This document shows, one piece after another, positions 1 to 6,307 of a stretch of 9,430 bases of DNA. The notes under the pieces are model-generated. The model ran no database searches. It was not told the DNA's origin and worked only from the letters and a program-made list of their open reading frames with translations. The translations under genes were made by a program, and so were the position numbers. Positions within the stretch are counted from its first letter, which is position 1. Every line of letters starts with the position of its first letter. Source of the stretch: Bacteroidota bacterium. Its GTDB lineage: Bacteria > Bacteroidota > Bacteroidia > Bacteroidales > JADFUO01. Location: NCBI GenBank assembly GCA_030614305.1, contig JAUWKH010000048.1:1-9430 (forward strand). Reading direction: 5' to 3'.

Positions 1-193
1 CGGCACAAAATGATTTTCCCCGCCCCCTGAGTAATATTACTCGTACTTCAGGCATATTATTGATTTCAAAAAAACAATCAATAATTTCAGCTATCATTTC
101 GGCGTTCATAGCATTGTGTTTTTCAGGTCGGTTTAGCCATACAGTGCCGATATTTTCTATTAATTCAAATTCAATATTCTGATATGATTTCAT
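1..193 (-). CDS. liuC: Enoyl-CoA hydratase/isomerase family protein, N-terminal part (probable methylglutaconyl-CoA hydratase)
   Basis: The reading frame starts at the ATG at 191-193 and runs off the left edge, so only about the first 64 residues are visible. They begin MKSYQNIEFELIENIGTVWLN and continue with RPEKHNAMNAEMIAEI and VRVILLRGRGKSFCA. This is the crotonase N-terminus: the N-RP-K-NA-N strand and helix, then the RG-G-F-AG strand that leads to the first oxyanion-hole residue. Crotonases hydrate or isomerise acyl-CoA thioesters. The start codon lies 10 bp after the stop of the carboxyltransferase gene on the same strand, so the two are probably co-transcribed. That neighbour points to methylglutaconyl-CoA hydratase of leucine degradation. 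The family is certain from the sequence; the exact substrate is inferred from context, because the catalytic half is outside the window. Confidence 0.8.
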   Translation of the reverse strand, partial: MKSYQNIEFELIENIGTVWLNRPEKHNAMNAEMIAEIIDCFFEINNMPEVRVILLRGRGKSFCA

Positions 194-203
194 GTCTTAT
201 CTT

Positions 204-1811
204 TTACATCCTGAATACACCGAATTTTTGTTCAGGAAATTTATTATTCAATGACATTGAAATGCCCATTGCAACTATTTTACGTGTATCAACCGGATCA
301 ATTATTCCATCATCCCACAAGCGGGCAGTACTAAAATAAGCAGAGCCTTCCTGATCGTATTTATCCATAATAGTTTTTCTGAGGTTATCTATTTCTTCCT
401 GAGGCATTTCTTTTCCTATGGCTTTGTATTGGTCGTATTTAACGGTAATCAGAACACCGGCTGCCTGCATTCCACCCATCACTGAAATTTTTGCATTGGG
501 CCACATAAACAATAAACGGGGACTGTATGCACGGCCTGCCATTCCGTAATTGCCGGCACCGAAAGAACCTCCAAAAATTATAGTGAATTTAGGGACATTG
601 GCATTAGCAACTGCGTGAACCAATTTTGCTCCGTCCTTGGCAATACCTTTTCTTTCGAAATCTTTTCCAACGATAAATCCTGTTATGTTTTGCAGGAATA
701 ACAGCGGGATTTTTCTTGTTGCACATAATTCAATAAAATGTGTTCCTTTTAAAGCAGATTCAGAGAACAAGACACCATTATTTGCCAGAATACCGACAGG
801 AAAGCCCATGATACGGGCAAAACCTGTAATAAGAGTTTTGCCGTATTTTTCCTTGAATTCGTGGAACTTGCTGCCATCAACAATTCGCATAATAACTTCG
901 TGAGGGTCAATCATTTTTCTGAAATCAATAGGTGCTATTCCATATAATTCTTCAGGGTCGTAAATTGGCTCTTCAATAGTTTCAATGTCTAAAATTTGCC
1001 TTTCATTTACTTCAAGATTTTCAAATATATTCCTGCAGATTTGTAAAGCATGTTCGTCATTTTCGGCTAAATGGTCTGCTACTCCCGACATTGAAGTATG
1101 AACTTCTGCACCACCTAATTCTTCAGGTGTAACAACTTCACCTGTAGCTGCTTTTACCAATGGTGGTCCGCCAAGGAAAATTGTTCCCTGCTTTTTAACG
1201 ATAATTGTTTCGTCGCTCATTGCAGGAACATACGCACCACCGGCAGTACATGAGCCCATAACGATTGCTATTTGGGGAATCCCTTTTGATGATAACTGTG
1301 CTTGATTGTAAAAGAATCTGCCGAAGTGATCTCTGTCGGGAAAAACATTTGCCTGTTCAGGTAAAAATACTCCTCCGGAATCAACCAGATAAACGCAGGG
1401 CAAATGGTTTTCCATAGCAATTTCCTGTGCCCGTAAATGTTTTTTTATTGTTTCTTTGATGTAAGTGCCGCCCTTTACAGTTGCATCATTTGCAATAATT
1501 ATAGTTTCTTTTCCGTGTATTACGCCTATTCCTGTAACGATCCCTGCTGAAGGATGACCATTGTCAAAAATATTGTAAGATGCAAGTGGAGATAATTCCA
1601 AAAAGGGAGTATTAGGATCAACCAGCTTGTCAATTCTTTCCCTGACAAGCAGCTTCCCTCTTCCTTTATGTTTTATTATGGCTTTTTCCGGACCACCCTT
1701 AATAATTTCTTGATGAATTTCTTTATATTTCTTTAAAATCTTTTGAAATTCTTCTTTGTTTTTTTTAAACTCATCCGAGTTGGTATTGATCTTTGTTTCT
1801 AATGTAAACAC
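204..1811 (-). CDS. liuB: Acyl-CoA carboxylase carboxyltransferase (beta) subunit, methylcrotonyl-CoA carboxylase type
   Basis: A complete 535-residue protein, the usual length of methylcrotonyl-CoA carboxylase beta subunits. The family transfers a carboxyl group from biotin to 3-methylcrotonyl-CoA in the cytosol as part of an alpha-beta complex. Two crotonase-like carboxyltransferase domains are visible. The N-domain has [16 protein letters not shown] (about 48-63) and the oxyanion loop GSCTAGGAY (186-194). The C-domain has FLQNITGF (372-379), [10 protein letters not shown] (415-424), [21 protein letters not shown] (427-447) and [13 protein letters not shown] (498-510). The [13 protein letters not shown] wording and the ending LWDDGIIDP fit the methylcrotonyl rather than the propionyl branch, but propionyl- or geranyl-CoA cannot be excluded. 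The start is a GTG (1809-1811); the N-terminus aligns with known beta subunits from there, and I see no ATG in frame just upstream. The crotonase gene follows after 10 bp. The biotin-carrying alpha subunit is not in the window. Confidence 0.9.
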   Translation of the reverse strand: MFTLETKINTNSDEFKKNKEEFQKILKKYKEIHQEIIKGGPEKAIIKHKGRGKLLVRERIDKLVDPNTPFLELSPLASYNIFDNGHPSAGIVTGIGVIHGKETIIIANDATVKGGTYIKETIKKHLRAQEIAMENHLPCVYLVDSGGVFLPEQANVFPDRDHFGRFFYNQAQLSSKGIPQIAIVMGSCTAGGAYVPAMSDETIIVKKQGTIFLGGPPLVKAATGEVVTPEELGGAEVHTSMSGVADHLAENDEHALQICRNIFENLEVNERQILDIETIEEPIYDPEELYGIAPIDFRKMIDPHEVIMRIVDGSKFHEFKEKYGKTLITGFARIMGFPVGILANNGVLFSESALKGTHFIELCATRKIPLLFLQNITGFIVGKDFERKGIAKDGAKLVHAVANANVPKFTIIFGGSFGAGNYGMAGRAYSPRLLFMWPNAKISVMGGMQAAGVLITVKYDQYKAIGKEMPQEEIDNLRKTIMDKYDQEGSAYFSTARLWDDGIIDPVDTRKIVAMGISMSLNNKFPEQKFGVFRM

Positions 1812-1963
1812 TATTTTAAAATTTGGGTTTATAAAAGAATAAAATAATATTATTGTTAATATTTCAGTGCAATTATAAATAAATTTTTACTATTTATGCA
1901 GATTAATTTTAGATATTTAATTATTTTAGCAGAAATAAATTTTTAAAAAGTAAAGATATAAAG
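1812..1963. promoter_or_regulatory. Divergent intergenic region between the two leucine-degradation arms
   Basis: This very A/T-rich gap separates the minus-strand liuB-liuC arm from the plus-strand lyase arm, so it must carry both promoters if both arms are transcribed from here. I find no convincing -35/-10 pair, no Bacteroidota-type TAnnTTTG box, and no clear operator palindrome. No strong Shine-Dalgarno sequence precedes either start codon. The regulatory role rests on gene layout only. Confidence 0.35.
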
Positions 1964-2986
1964 ATGAAAAATGTGATTATGAACTATCCAAAAAAAGTAA
2001 AAATCGGAGAAATAACCGTTAGAGACGGTTTTCAGCATGAAGAAAAAATTATTCCTACCGAAGCAAAGCTTTGGGTTCTTGAACAATTAATTCTTGCAGG
2101 ATTTAAACATGTTGAAACAACAAATTTTGGCAATCCACGAGGGATGCCTCAGTTTAAGGATGCCGATGATTTAATGAAACGTTTGCAAACAAGCAAAAAA
2201 GTTAAACATTTGCTTGATGATGTAACTCTCACAGCAATCACTATCAGGGAAAGGTCAATAGAAAGGGCAATACAGGCAAAGAAAGACGGGTATGGACCCG
2301 ACAGGGTTTTATTAATGGTTTCAACCAGCGAATCACATCACAAAAGAAATTCAGGTGCAAGTCTTGCTGAATACTGGAAGATGAGTGAAAAATATATTCC
2401 TATGTGCCATGATGCCGGTATTAAGGTAAACGGTACAGTCAGCACTATTTGGGGCTGCCCCATAGAAGGTCCTACTGAAATGAAAAAAGCTATAGAATTT
2501 ACTCAACGATGGCTTGATATCGGTGCTGATGATATTGAACATGCCGACCATGATGGTTCTGCATCTCCCGACAGGGTTTATGAATATTTCTCAATGCTTT
2601 TGGATGCAATTCCGCAACCTGAAAAACATATTGCTCATTTTCATGTTACACGCGGATGGGGATTGGCAAATGTTTTAGCTGCATTGCAGGCAGGAATAAC
2701 GAATTATGAATCGTGTTTAGGAGGTATCGGTGGTCAGCCCGCAAATTTTGTCAGTGGCGTGCCTGTTTCCGGCACAGGTGCTTATTACTATAAAGACCCT
2801 AATACTGTTGGTTTGATTTGCACCGAAGACATGGTTGTTATGATGGATGAAATGGGAATTGATGTGGGTGTTGATGTTGACAAAGTTCTTGAGATCGGGA
2901 AAATATTTGAAAAAATAATCGGTCGCAGGTTACGTTCGGAAACAATTAATAATGGCAGAATTCCCAAAACATTGACAGGACGGTAA
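1964..2986 (+). CDS. DRE-TIM metallolyase, HMG-CoA lyase-like, lacking the catalytic-cysteine loop
   Basis: A 340-residue TIM-barrel enzyme of the HMG-CoA lyase/isopropylmalate synthase superfamily (HMGL-like). The metal-site signature is present: R20-D21-G after strand 1, ETTNFGNPRGMPQ (51-63) at the place of the lyase ETTSFVSPKWVPQ, and H225-F-H227 as the later HxH metal ligands, followed by GLANVLAALQAG. It departs from true HMG-CoA lyases in three ways. It is about 40-55 residues longer than the canonical lyase downstream. HxHDT is HFHVT. The GGCPYA loop that carries the catalytic cysteine is replaced by GGIGGQPANFVSG (253-265), with no cysteine at that point. The C-terminus TEDMVVMMDEMGIDVGVDVDKVL (287-309) still matches lyases. 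A canonical lyase lies 400 bp downstream, so this one probably cleaves or condenses a different acyl-CoA or oxoacid. The fold is secure; the substrate is unknown. Confidence 0.8.
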   Translation: MKNVIMNYPKKVKIGEITVRDGFQHEEKIIPTEAKLWVLEQLILAGFKHVETTNFGNPRGMPQFKDADDLMKRLQTSKKVKHLLDDVTLTAITIRERSIERAIQAKKDGYGPDRVLLMVSTSESHHKRNSGASLAEYWKMSEKYIPMCHDAGIKVNGTVSTIWGCPIEGPTEMKKAIEFTQRWLDIGADDIEHADHDGSASPDRVYEYFSMLLDAIPQPEKHIAHFHVTRGWGLANVLAALQAGITNYESCLGGIGGQPANFVSGVPVSGTGAYYYKDPNTVGLICTEDMVVMMDEMGIDVGVDVDKVLEIGKIFEKIIGRRLRSETINNGRIPKTLTGR

Positions 2987-3118
2987 AATTCAGAACATTA
3001 TAAGCTAAAAATAAGGTTTTGTTTTAATATTTTATTCTAATTTAGCAAATAATTCTTATAAGTTATCAGTGAGACTATTAAATAAAGATTTAATTAATAA
3101 AAAAATATATTATAAAAC

Positions 3119-3361
3119 ATGATTAATTGGAGAGAATATATTGTGTCAGACAAAGGTGTATTATTAGGAAAACCTACAATTAAAAATACAAGACTATCTA
3201 TTGATCATTTAATTGGATTATTAGCACAAGGATGGACAGAACAACAAATTCTTGATAATTACCCGAGGTTATCAAATGACGATTTAAAAGCTGTTTTTTC
3301 ATATATTCAGGAATGTTTGCAAGATGGATTAATATATAAATTACCAAAGAGTGTTGCATGA
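3119..3361 (+). CDS. DUF433 family protein, orphan antitoxin-like
   Basis: An 80-residue protein that reads as a complete DUF433 domain: the N-terminal VSDKGVLLGKPTIKNTRLSIDHLI (9-32) is the family's typical I--d---GGkP-I-gTRi-V--l pattern. It is followed by LLAQGWTEQQILDNYPRLSNDDLKAVFSYI (34-63), a helix-turn-helix-like stretch. DUF433 proteins are usually small DNA-binding-like proteins encoded directly upstream of a DUF5615 PIN-like toxin and are treated as putative antitoxins. Here no toxin follows. An ATG overlaps the stop (3358-3360) in the usual coupled arrangement, but its frame closes after five codons, and the lyase gene follows. Its place between two lyase genes is therefore likely incidental. 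Family assignment is firm; function is inferred. Confidence 0.8.
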   Translation: MINWREYIVSDKGVLLGKPTIKNTRLSIDHLIGLLAQGWTEQQILDNYPRLSNDDLKAVFSYIQECLQDGLIYKLPKSVA

Positions 3362-3392
3362 TGAAAACGGAATAAGACAGCGAATATTTTAA

Positions 3393-4250
3393 ATGAAAAT
3401 TCAGATGAAAATAATCGAAACTCCTCGCGATGGTATGCAGGGCCTAAGAAAATTTATTCCCACACAACTCAAGGCAGATTATATTAATTTATTATTGAAA
3501 GTTGGTTTTGATGCTGTTGATGTCGGGAGTTTTGTTTCACCCGATGCAATTCCGCAGCTAAGCGATACTACAGAAGTTTTGAAAAAATTGGATCTGTCAA
3601 AAACCAAATCCAAATTAATGGTTTTGGTTGCTAATAAAAAAGGAGGTGAAATTGCTGCCGGTTTTGATGAAATAAAATACCTTATTTTTCCATTTTCGGT
3701 TTCACCGACATTTCTGAAAAGAAACATTAATTCTGATATTGAAAGTTCGTTGCAAACCATCGAAGTTTTAAAAAATATTTGTATTAAAGCAAAAAAGGAA
3801 CTTATAGTTTACATAGCAATGGGTTTTGGAAATCCTTATGAAGATGTATGGAATATTGAGTTAGTTGAGAAATGGGTTGATATATTTTACAGGCTTGGGA
3901 TACAAATTATTCCTTTTTCGGATATTCTTGGAAATTCTACTCCGGAAAGAATAAAAGCTGTATTTTCAACGGTAATTTCTAAATTTCCTGATGTGGAATT
4001 TGGGTTACATTTACATGCCAAACCCAATGATTGGTACGAGAAAACAGATGCTGCCTGTAAAGCCGGCTGCAGAAGATTTGATACGGTTATCAATGGCTTG
4101 GGTGGTTGCCCTATGGCTGATGATAAACTGATTGGTAATATGGACACAAAAAATTTACTGTATTATTTTGATAAAAATAATATTAAATATAAAATTGATA
4201 AAAAAGCATTTGATGATGCTGTAAAAATGACATTAAAAATATTTAGTTAA
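3393..4250 (+). CDS. liuE: Hydroxymethylglutaryl-CoA lyase
   Basis: A 285-residue TIM-barrel lyase that would split HMG-CoA into acetoacetate and acetyl-CoA, the last step of leucine degradation, with a divalent metal, in the cytosol. Visible active-site elements are ETPRDGMQG (9-17, with R12 and D13), VGSFVSPDAIPQLSD (44-58), H206-L-H208 as the metal-binding HxH, and the loop GLGGCPMADDKLIGN (235-249) with the catalytic cysteine C239 and N249. The length and the MADDKLIGN wording match the short lyases of Bacteroidota. Two starts are possible: the ATG at 3393 or the one at 3405, which gives MKIIETPRDG and agrees better with relatives. No strong ribosome binding site decides between them. It lies 31 bp after the DUF433 gene and 34 bp before the DUF6125-like gene on the same strand. 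With LiuB and LiuC it completes the lower leucine route. Confidence 0.88.
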   Translation: MKIQMKIIETPRDGMQGLRKFIPTQLKADYINLLLKVGFDAVDVGSFVSPDAIPQLSDTTEVLKKLDLSKTKSKLMVLVANKKGGEIAAGFDEIKYLIFPFSVSPTFLKRNINSDIESSLQTIEVLKNICIKAKKELIVYIAMGFGNPYEDVWNIELVEKWVDIFYRLGIQIIPFSDILGNSTPERIKAVFSTVISKFPDVEFGLHLHAKPNDWYEKTDAACKAGCRRFDTVINGLGGCPMADDKLIGNMDTKNLLYYFDKNNIKYKIDKKAFDDAVKMTLKIFS

Positions 4251-4284
4251 ATCATTAATTTTTAAAAACGTAATATATTTAAAT

Positions 4285-5034
4285 ATGGAAAGAATTTTGA
4301 AATCACAGGAGGACATGAATCATAAAGAAACCGTACGATTAATAATTGATTTTTTTCATCGTACTATGATGCATTATGCCATGTGGTATGCTGAAGTGCA
4401 ACATCAGTTTGGACGCGAAAAAGCACAAAAAATACTCAAGGAAGCTTATTCAAAAAGTTATCATATTCAGATGAAAAGATTGTCTAAAACCCTGGGTTTT
4501 GAAATGGAAGATGATATTCCGAAGCCATTGCTTGACCTTCCAAAAGAAAAACTTCATGAGTTAAAAGAAAAAGTAGCTGTAAACTGGCTGGCAAATGATG
4601 GAGTCTGGTTTCAGGCAGTTGAGTTTTCAAGAAGCATGTTTGATGCAAAAAGATGTAATGACACTTGCTGGGGACAATTTTCTCCTTTTGAAGCATGGTC
4701 AATAAAACGCTTTTTGAACCTGCCTGAAAATCCCGGCCTGGAAGGATTAAAAAAAGCATTGAATTTTCGTTTGTATGCAACAGTAAACAAACAATCAGTA
4801 ACAGAAGAAACTCCGAATAGTTTTGTTTTTCAGATGAATGACTGCCGTGTTCAAAGTGCCAGGAAACGAAAAGGTTTAGATGATTATCCGTGCAAATCAG
4901 GTGGTTTGGTTGAATACACGACTTTCGCAGAATCAATTGACACGAGGATAAAAACCGAATGTATTGGCTGCCCGCCCGACAAACATCCTGATGAATGGTA
5001 TTGTGCGTGGAGGTTTTTTATTGAGGGGGAATAA
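4285..5034 (+). CDS. Cysteine-rich DUF6125-like cytosolic protein
   Basis: A 249-residue protein without signal peptide or membrane segment. I recognise it as DUF6125-like from the DFFHRTMMHYAMWYAEV stretch (22-38) and a C-terminal cysteine pattern. The N-terminal two thirds look helical. The cysteines are C124, C128 (RCNDTC), C187 (MNDCRVQ), C203 (DYPCKSGG), C226 and C229 (TECIGCPPDKHPD) and C240 (WYCAWRF). This spacing suggests a metal or redox site, but no function is established that I can state. It lies 34 bp after liuE and is probably co-transcribed. A second in-frame ATG (4315) has AGGAGG only 2 nt before it, which is too close to be a normal ribosome site, so I keep the upstream start. 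Its presence beside acyl-CoA lyases is suggestive but does not fix a role. A relation to ATC-hydrolase-like proteins is possible. Confidence 0.65.
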   Translation: MERILKSQEDMNHKETVRLIIDFFHRTMMHYAMWYAEVQHQFGREKAQKILKEAYSKSYHIQMKRLSKTLGFEMEDDIPKPLLDLPKEKLHELKEKVAVNWLANDGVWFQAVEFSRSMFDAKRCNDTCWGQFSPFEAWSIKRFLNLPENPGLEGLKKALNFRLYATVNKQSVTEETPNSFVFQMNDCRVQSARKRKGLDDYPCKSGGLVEYTTFAESIDTRIKTECIGCPPDKHPDEWYCAWRFFIEGE

Positions 5035-5075
5035 AAAGACCAGCTATTAATTTTGTTATTTTAATACATTATTTT

Positions 5076-5222
5076 TATAACGACCAAACTCACCTGCTGA
5101 AGATTTAACAAAATTGCTTTCATTATGAGACTAAACACCGAATAAAATAAAAACTCTGAAAATCATGCTCCAGCTATTTCCAATCAGATAGAACAGCGGC
5201 TGGATAGTTTCAGATGTTATGC
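5076..5222 (-). repeat. Integron attC-like site 1 (3' end of the toxin-antitoxin cassette)
   Basis: The left end ATAACGACCAAACTCACCTGC is almost identical to the left end of attC site 2. The right end, GCGGCTGGATAG...GTTATG, is partly complementary to it (AAC/GTT core, AAACT and CC/GG blocks). The TAA stop of hicB lies inside the right core (5217-5219), the usual position of a cassette gene stop relative to its attC. On the minus strand the recombination point would be G|TTATA at 5080/5081. The arms are weaker and the centre longer (about 95 nt with no clear stem) than in the other two sites, so this may be a long or decayed attC. It marks the left limit of the array. Confidence 0.6.
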
Positions 5223-5426
5223 ATATATCAACCGTCCCTTAGGTTTTGGTATAGGTCGTTTTAACTCTTTTGCTGTCTCAATCCATTCCTGGATAACTAT
5301 TCCAGCATTAGATAATGCTTCTTGAGATGTTTTGCCATCTGCCATGCATCCAGATAATTCAGGAACTTCTGCAATAAAAGTTTCATCCTCATCGCTCCAA
5401 TAAATAATGATTTCATACTTATTCAT
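5217..5426 (-). CDS. hicB: HicB-type antitoxin
   Basis: A 69-residue protein matching the short HicB antitoxin fold in full: MNKYEIIIYWSDEDETFIAEVPELSGC (1-27), then ADGKTSQEALSNAGIVIQEWIETA (29-52), the partial RNase H-like beta-sheet and helix, and the ending RPIPKPKGRL. HicB binds and neutralises the mRNA-cleaving toxin HicA and often represses its own operon. The start overlaps the end of hicA by 8 bp, the usual toxin-first order. The stop lies inside attC site 1, so this is the last gene of an integron cassette. There is no obvious added DNA-binding domain at the C-terminus. The gene looks intact although its toxin partner is frameshifted, so the antitoxin may now be dispensable or may act on a related HicA elsewhere. 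Confidence 0.88.
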   Translation of the reverse strand: MNKYEIIIYWSDEDETFIAEVPELSGCMADGKTSQEALSNAGIVIQEWIETAKELKRPIPKPKGRLIYA

Positions 5427-5678
5427 ATTTGATTTCTCCCAACTTATATTTAATAATAAGATTACGAATCTGTTTAAGTTGATATGGCTTTGCTTTATTG
5501 CCTTTTGGCTGAATATTTATTATTTCTTCAATATCGTATCTGGTGAAGATATGATGACCACCTTTTCTGCTTTCATCAAACCTCAATCGTTTTAATAACC
5601 AACACAAATCACTAAACAGAATATTTTGTCAGAAAAACCACTTAAAATTTTGATTAGAATTTTCTTGTATTTTCCCAT
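5419..5678 (-). pseudogene. hicA: HicA-type toxin, broken by a one-base frameshift
   Basis: The open part (TTG at 5605-5607 to the stop at 5419) gives LCWLLKRLRFDESRKGGHHIFTRYDIEEIINIQPKGNKAK and then PYQLKQIRNLIIKYKL. This is the double-stranded-RNA-binding-like HicA core with the conserved histidine in GGHHIF. It lacks about 24 N-terminal residues. These are found upstream in another frame: ATG at 5676-5678 gives MGKYKKILIKILSGFSDK, the expected HicA N-terminus. The frames join at the run of four A on the minus strand (5624-5627). One extra A would give ...SDKNILFSDLCWLLKRL, a normal protein of about 86 residues. The gene is therefore a one-base deletion pseudogene, unless the base is a sequencing error or is bypassed by slippage. 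The first exposed start in the open part is only a TTG without a ribosome site. Confidence 0.8.
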
Positions 5679-5720
5679 AAACAAAATCTCTCAAAAAAGT
5701 AATGATTACAGAAACTGACT

Positions 5721-5790
5721 AACATATTATTAAGCTGCAATTATACGTATAATATTTCAAATATACAAGAAAAAACGTAACCAAATTAAT
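5721..5790 (-). repeat. Repeated leader, copy A (upstream of hicA)
   Basis: It contains AACATATTATTAAGCTGCAA (5721-5740) and CAAGAAAAAACGTAA (5766-5780). Both are repeated exactly, in the same order and orientation, at 9001-9020 and 9131-9145 upstream of the deaminase gene. The two blocks are 25 bp apart here and 110 bp apart in copy B. The flanking bases before the second block (ATAATATT..AA.TAT) are also shared. Copy A looks like copy B with an internal deletion of about 85 bp between TATAAT-like sequences. Confidence 0.75.
5740..5768 (-). promoter_or_regulatory. Candidate promoter of hicAB
   Basis: On the minus strand, TTGTAT (5763-5768) and TATAAT (5740-5745) are separated by exactly 17 bp, a textbook sigma-70 arrangement, about 60 bp before the hicA ATG at 5678. 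The same stretch contains TATATTTG (5758-5765), which fits the Bacteroidota TAnnTTTG box, although the spacing to an upstream TTG is shorter than expected. The segment lies in the repeated leader shared with the region upstream of the deaminase gene. The DNA is very A/T-rich, so chance matches are likely. Confidence 0.4.
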
Positions 5791-5804
5791 GTTCTATTTT
5801 ATTA

Positions 5805-5951
5805 TTAAAAGGCTTGCCAATCAATAAAGGTTAATACCAAATATAGTAAATTTTTGAATCGAACTTCATAAATTAAGTAAAATTTATGAAGTAAGTTTAA
5901 CAAATTATATGAAAAATAAACTCCAAATAGTTTTGAGAAGATGATTTTCAT
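5805..5951 (-). pseudogene. Remnant of a RelE/ParE-type toxin gene
   Basis: An ATG at 5949-5951 overlaps the stop of the dead antitoxin as TAATG, the coupled arrangement usual for RelB-RelE type pairs. The first residues, MKIIFSKL, look like the start of a ParE/RelE toxin. After that the 48-codon frame turns into low-complexity, hydrophobic A/T-rich sequence without family features, and ends at a TAA (5805-5807). A perfect 12-bp inverted repeat lies within it. I read it as the stump of a toxin gene whose body was deleted or replaced. The eight matching residues alone would be weak, but the position strengthens the case. Confidence 0.45.
5863..5892. repeat. Perfect 12-bp inverted repeat
   Basis: ACTTCATAAATT (5863-5874) and AATTTATGAAGT (5881-5892) are perfect complements around a 6-nt loop, AAGTAA. 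The stem is A/T-rich with no U-run typical of a terminator. It lies in the remains of the toxin gene, where it could be an operator, the end of an inserted element, or a relic of the event that destroyed the toxin gene. Confidence 0.7.
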
Positions 5952-6157
5952 TAATAATCCTTGAATATTTCCTCCATAGGAATTCCTTTAAGACTTCCTT
6001 CTCTATATGCCTTGAGTCTTTTTTATGCTTCTTTCGCCCATATCTCATCAATTTTTTGATCAGGCTCATCAAGGCTCTTCAGCAAACCATCAATGATCAT
6101 AAATCGCTCTTCGGGTTTAAGGTCCATGGCTTGACCTAATATTTCTTTGCTGCTTAT
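5951..6157 (-). pseudogene. RelB-like antitoxin (putative addiction module component, TIGR02574 type), inactivated
   Basis: The 68-codon frame reads SSKEILGQAMDLKPEERFMI, then IDGLLKSLDEPDQKIDEIWAKEA, a stop, then KRLKAYREGSLKGIPMEEIFKDY. This is the full, nearly consensus sequence of the small addiction-module antitoxin family (Unstab_antitox). Two lesions are visible. The codon in the start position is ATA (6155-6157) instead of ATG, although a strong GGAGGT (6166-6171) sits exactly 8 nt before it. Codon 45 is TAA (6023-6025) where relatives have GAA or similar (EAEKRLKAYREG). Both are single-base changes. The remaining sequence is well kept, so inactivation is probably recent. The frame is the first gene after attC site 2 in array order and is followed by a toxin remnant. 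Confidence 0.75.
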
Positions 6158-6183
6158 ATTATTTTACCTCCATCTTATTAAAA

Positions 6184-6253
6184 CATAACGACCAAGCTCA
6201 CCTGCAGCTATGGAGAGAAGCGGAATAGCGGTCAGGTGGAGTGATTTGTTATG
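6184..6253 (-). repeat. Integron attC site 2 (3' end of the SIR2 cassette)
   Basis: The outer ends CATAAC (6184-6189) and GTTATG (6248-6253) are perfect complements. Inside them GACCAAGCTCACCTGC faces GGTCAGGTGGAGTGATTT, giving a CACCTG/CAGGTG block flanked by unequal, bulged spacers, around a roughly 20-nt centre with GCGG elements. The 70-bp length, the AAC/GTT core and the asymmetric arms are typical of attC. On the minus strand the recombination point is G|TTATG at 6188/6189. It starts 55 bp after the stop of the SIR2-like gene, in the expected orientation. Confidence 0.85.
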
Positions 6254-6307
6254 GGATTTTTTACTATTCTATGGCAAGTTTCATACGTCCTGATCCTGTC
6301 TTGTTCG

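Noticed and set aside
1964..2986. Naming this gene liuE (HMG-CoA lyase)
   Set aside because: The catalytic-cysteine loop GGCP is absent, and a canonical lyase with GLGGCP lies downstream at 3393-4250.
4307..4317. AGGAGG before the ATG at 4315 as the true ribosome site of the DUF6125-like gene
   Set aside because: Only two bases separate it from the ATG, too close for normal initiation, and it probably encodes residues 8-9 of the protein.
4484..4936. 150-residue minus-strand open frame
   Set aside because: It is the antisense shadow of the DUF6125-like gene and has no family likeness or ribosome site.
5605..5607. TTG at 5607 as the genuine hicA start
   Set aside because: It has no ribosome site and would remove the first helix. 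The missing N-terminus is present upstream in another frame, so a frameshift explains it better.
6180..6260. CRISPR repeat or transposon terminal repeat
   Set aside because: The three similar elements are spaced over 1 kb apart at gene ends, with variable centres and no spacers. No transposase or target duplication is visible.
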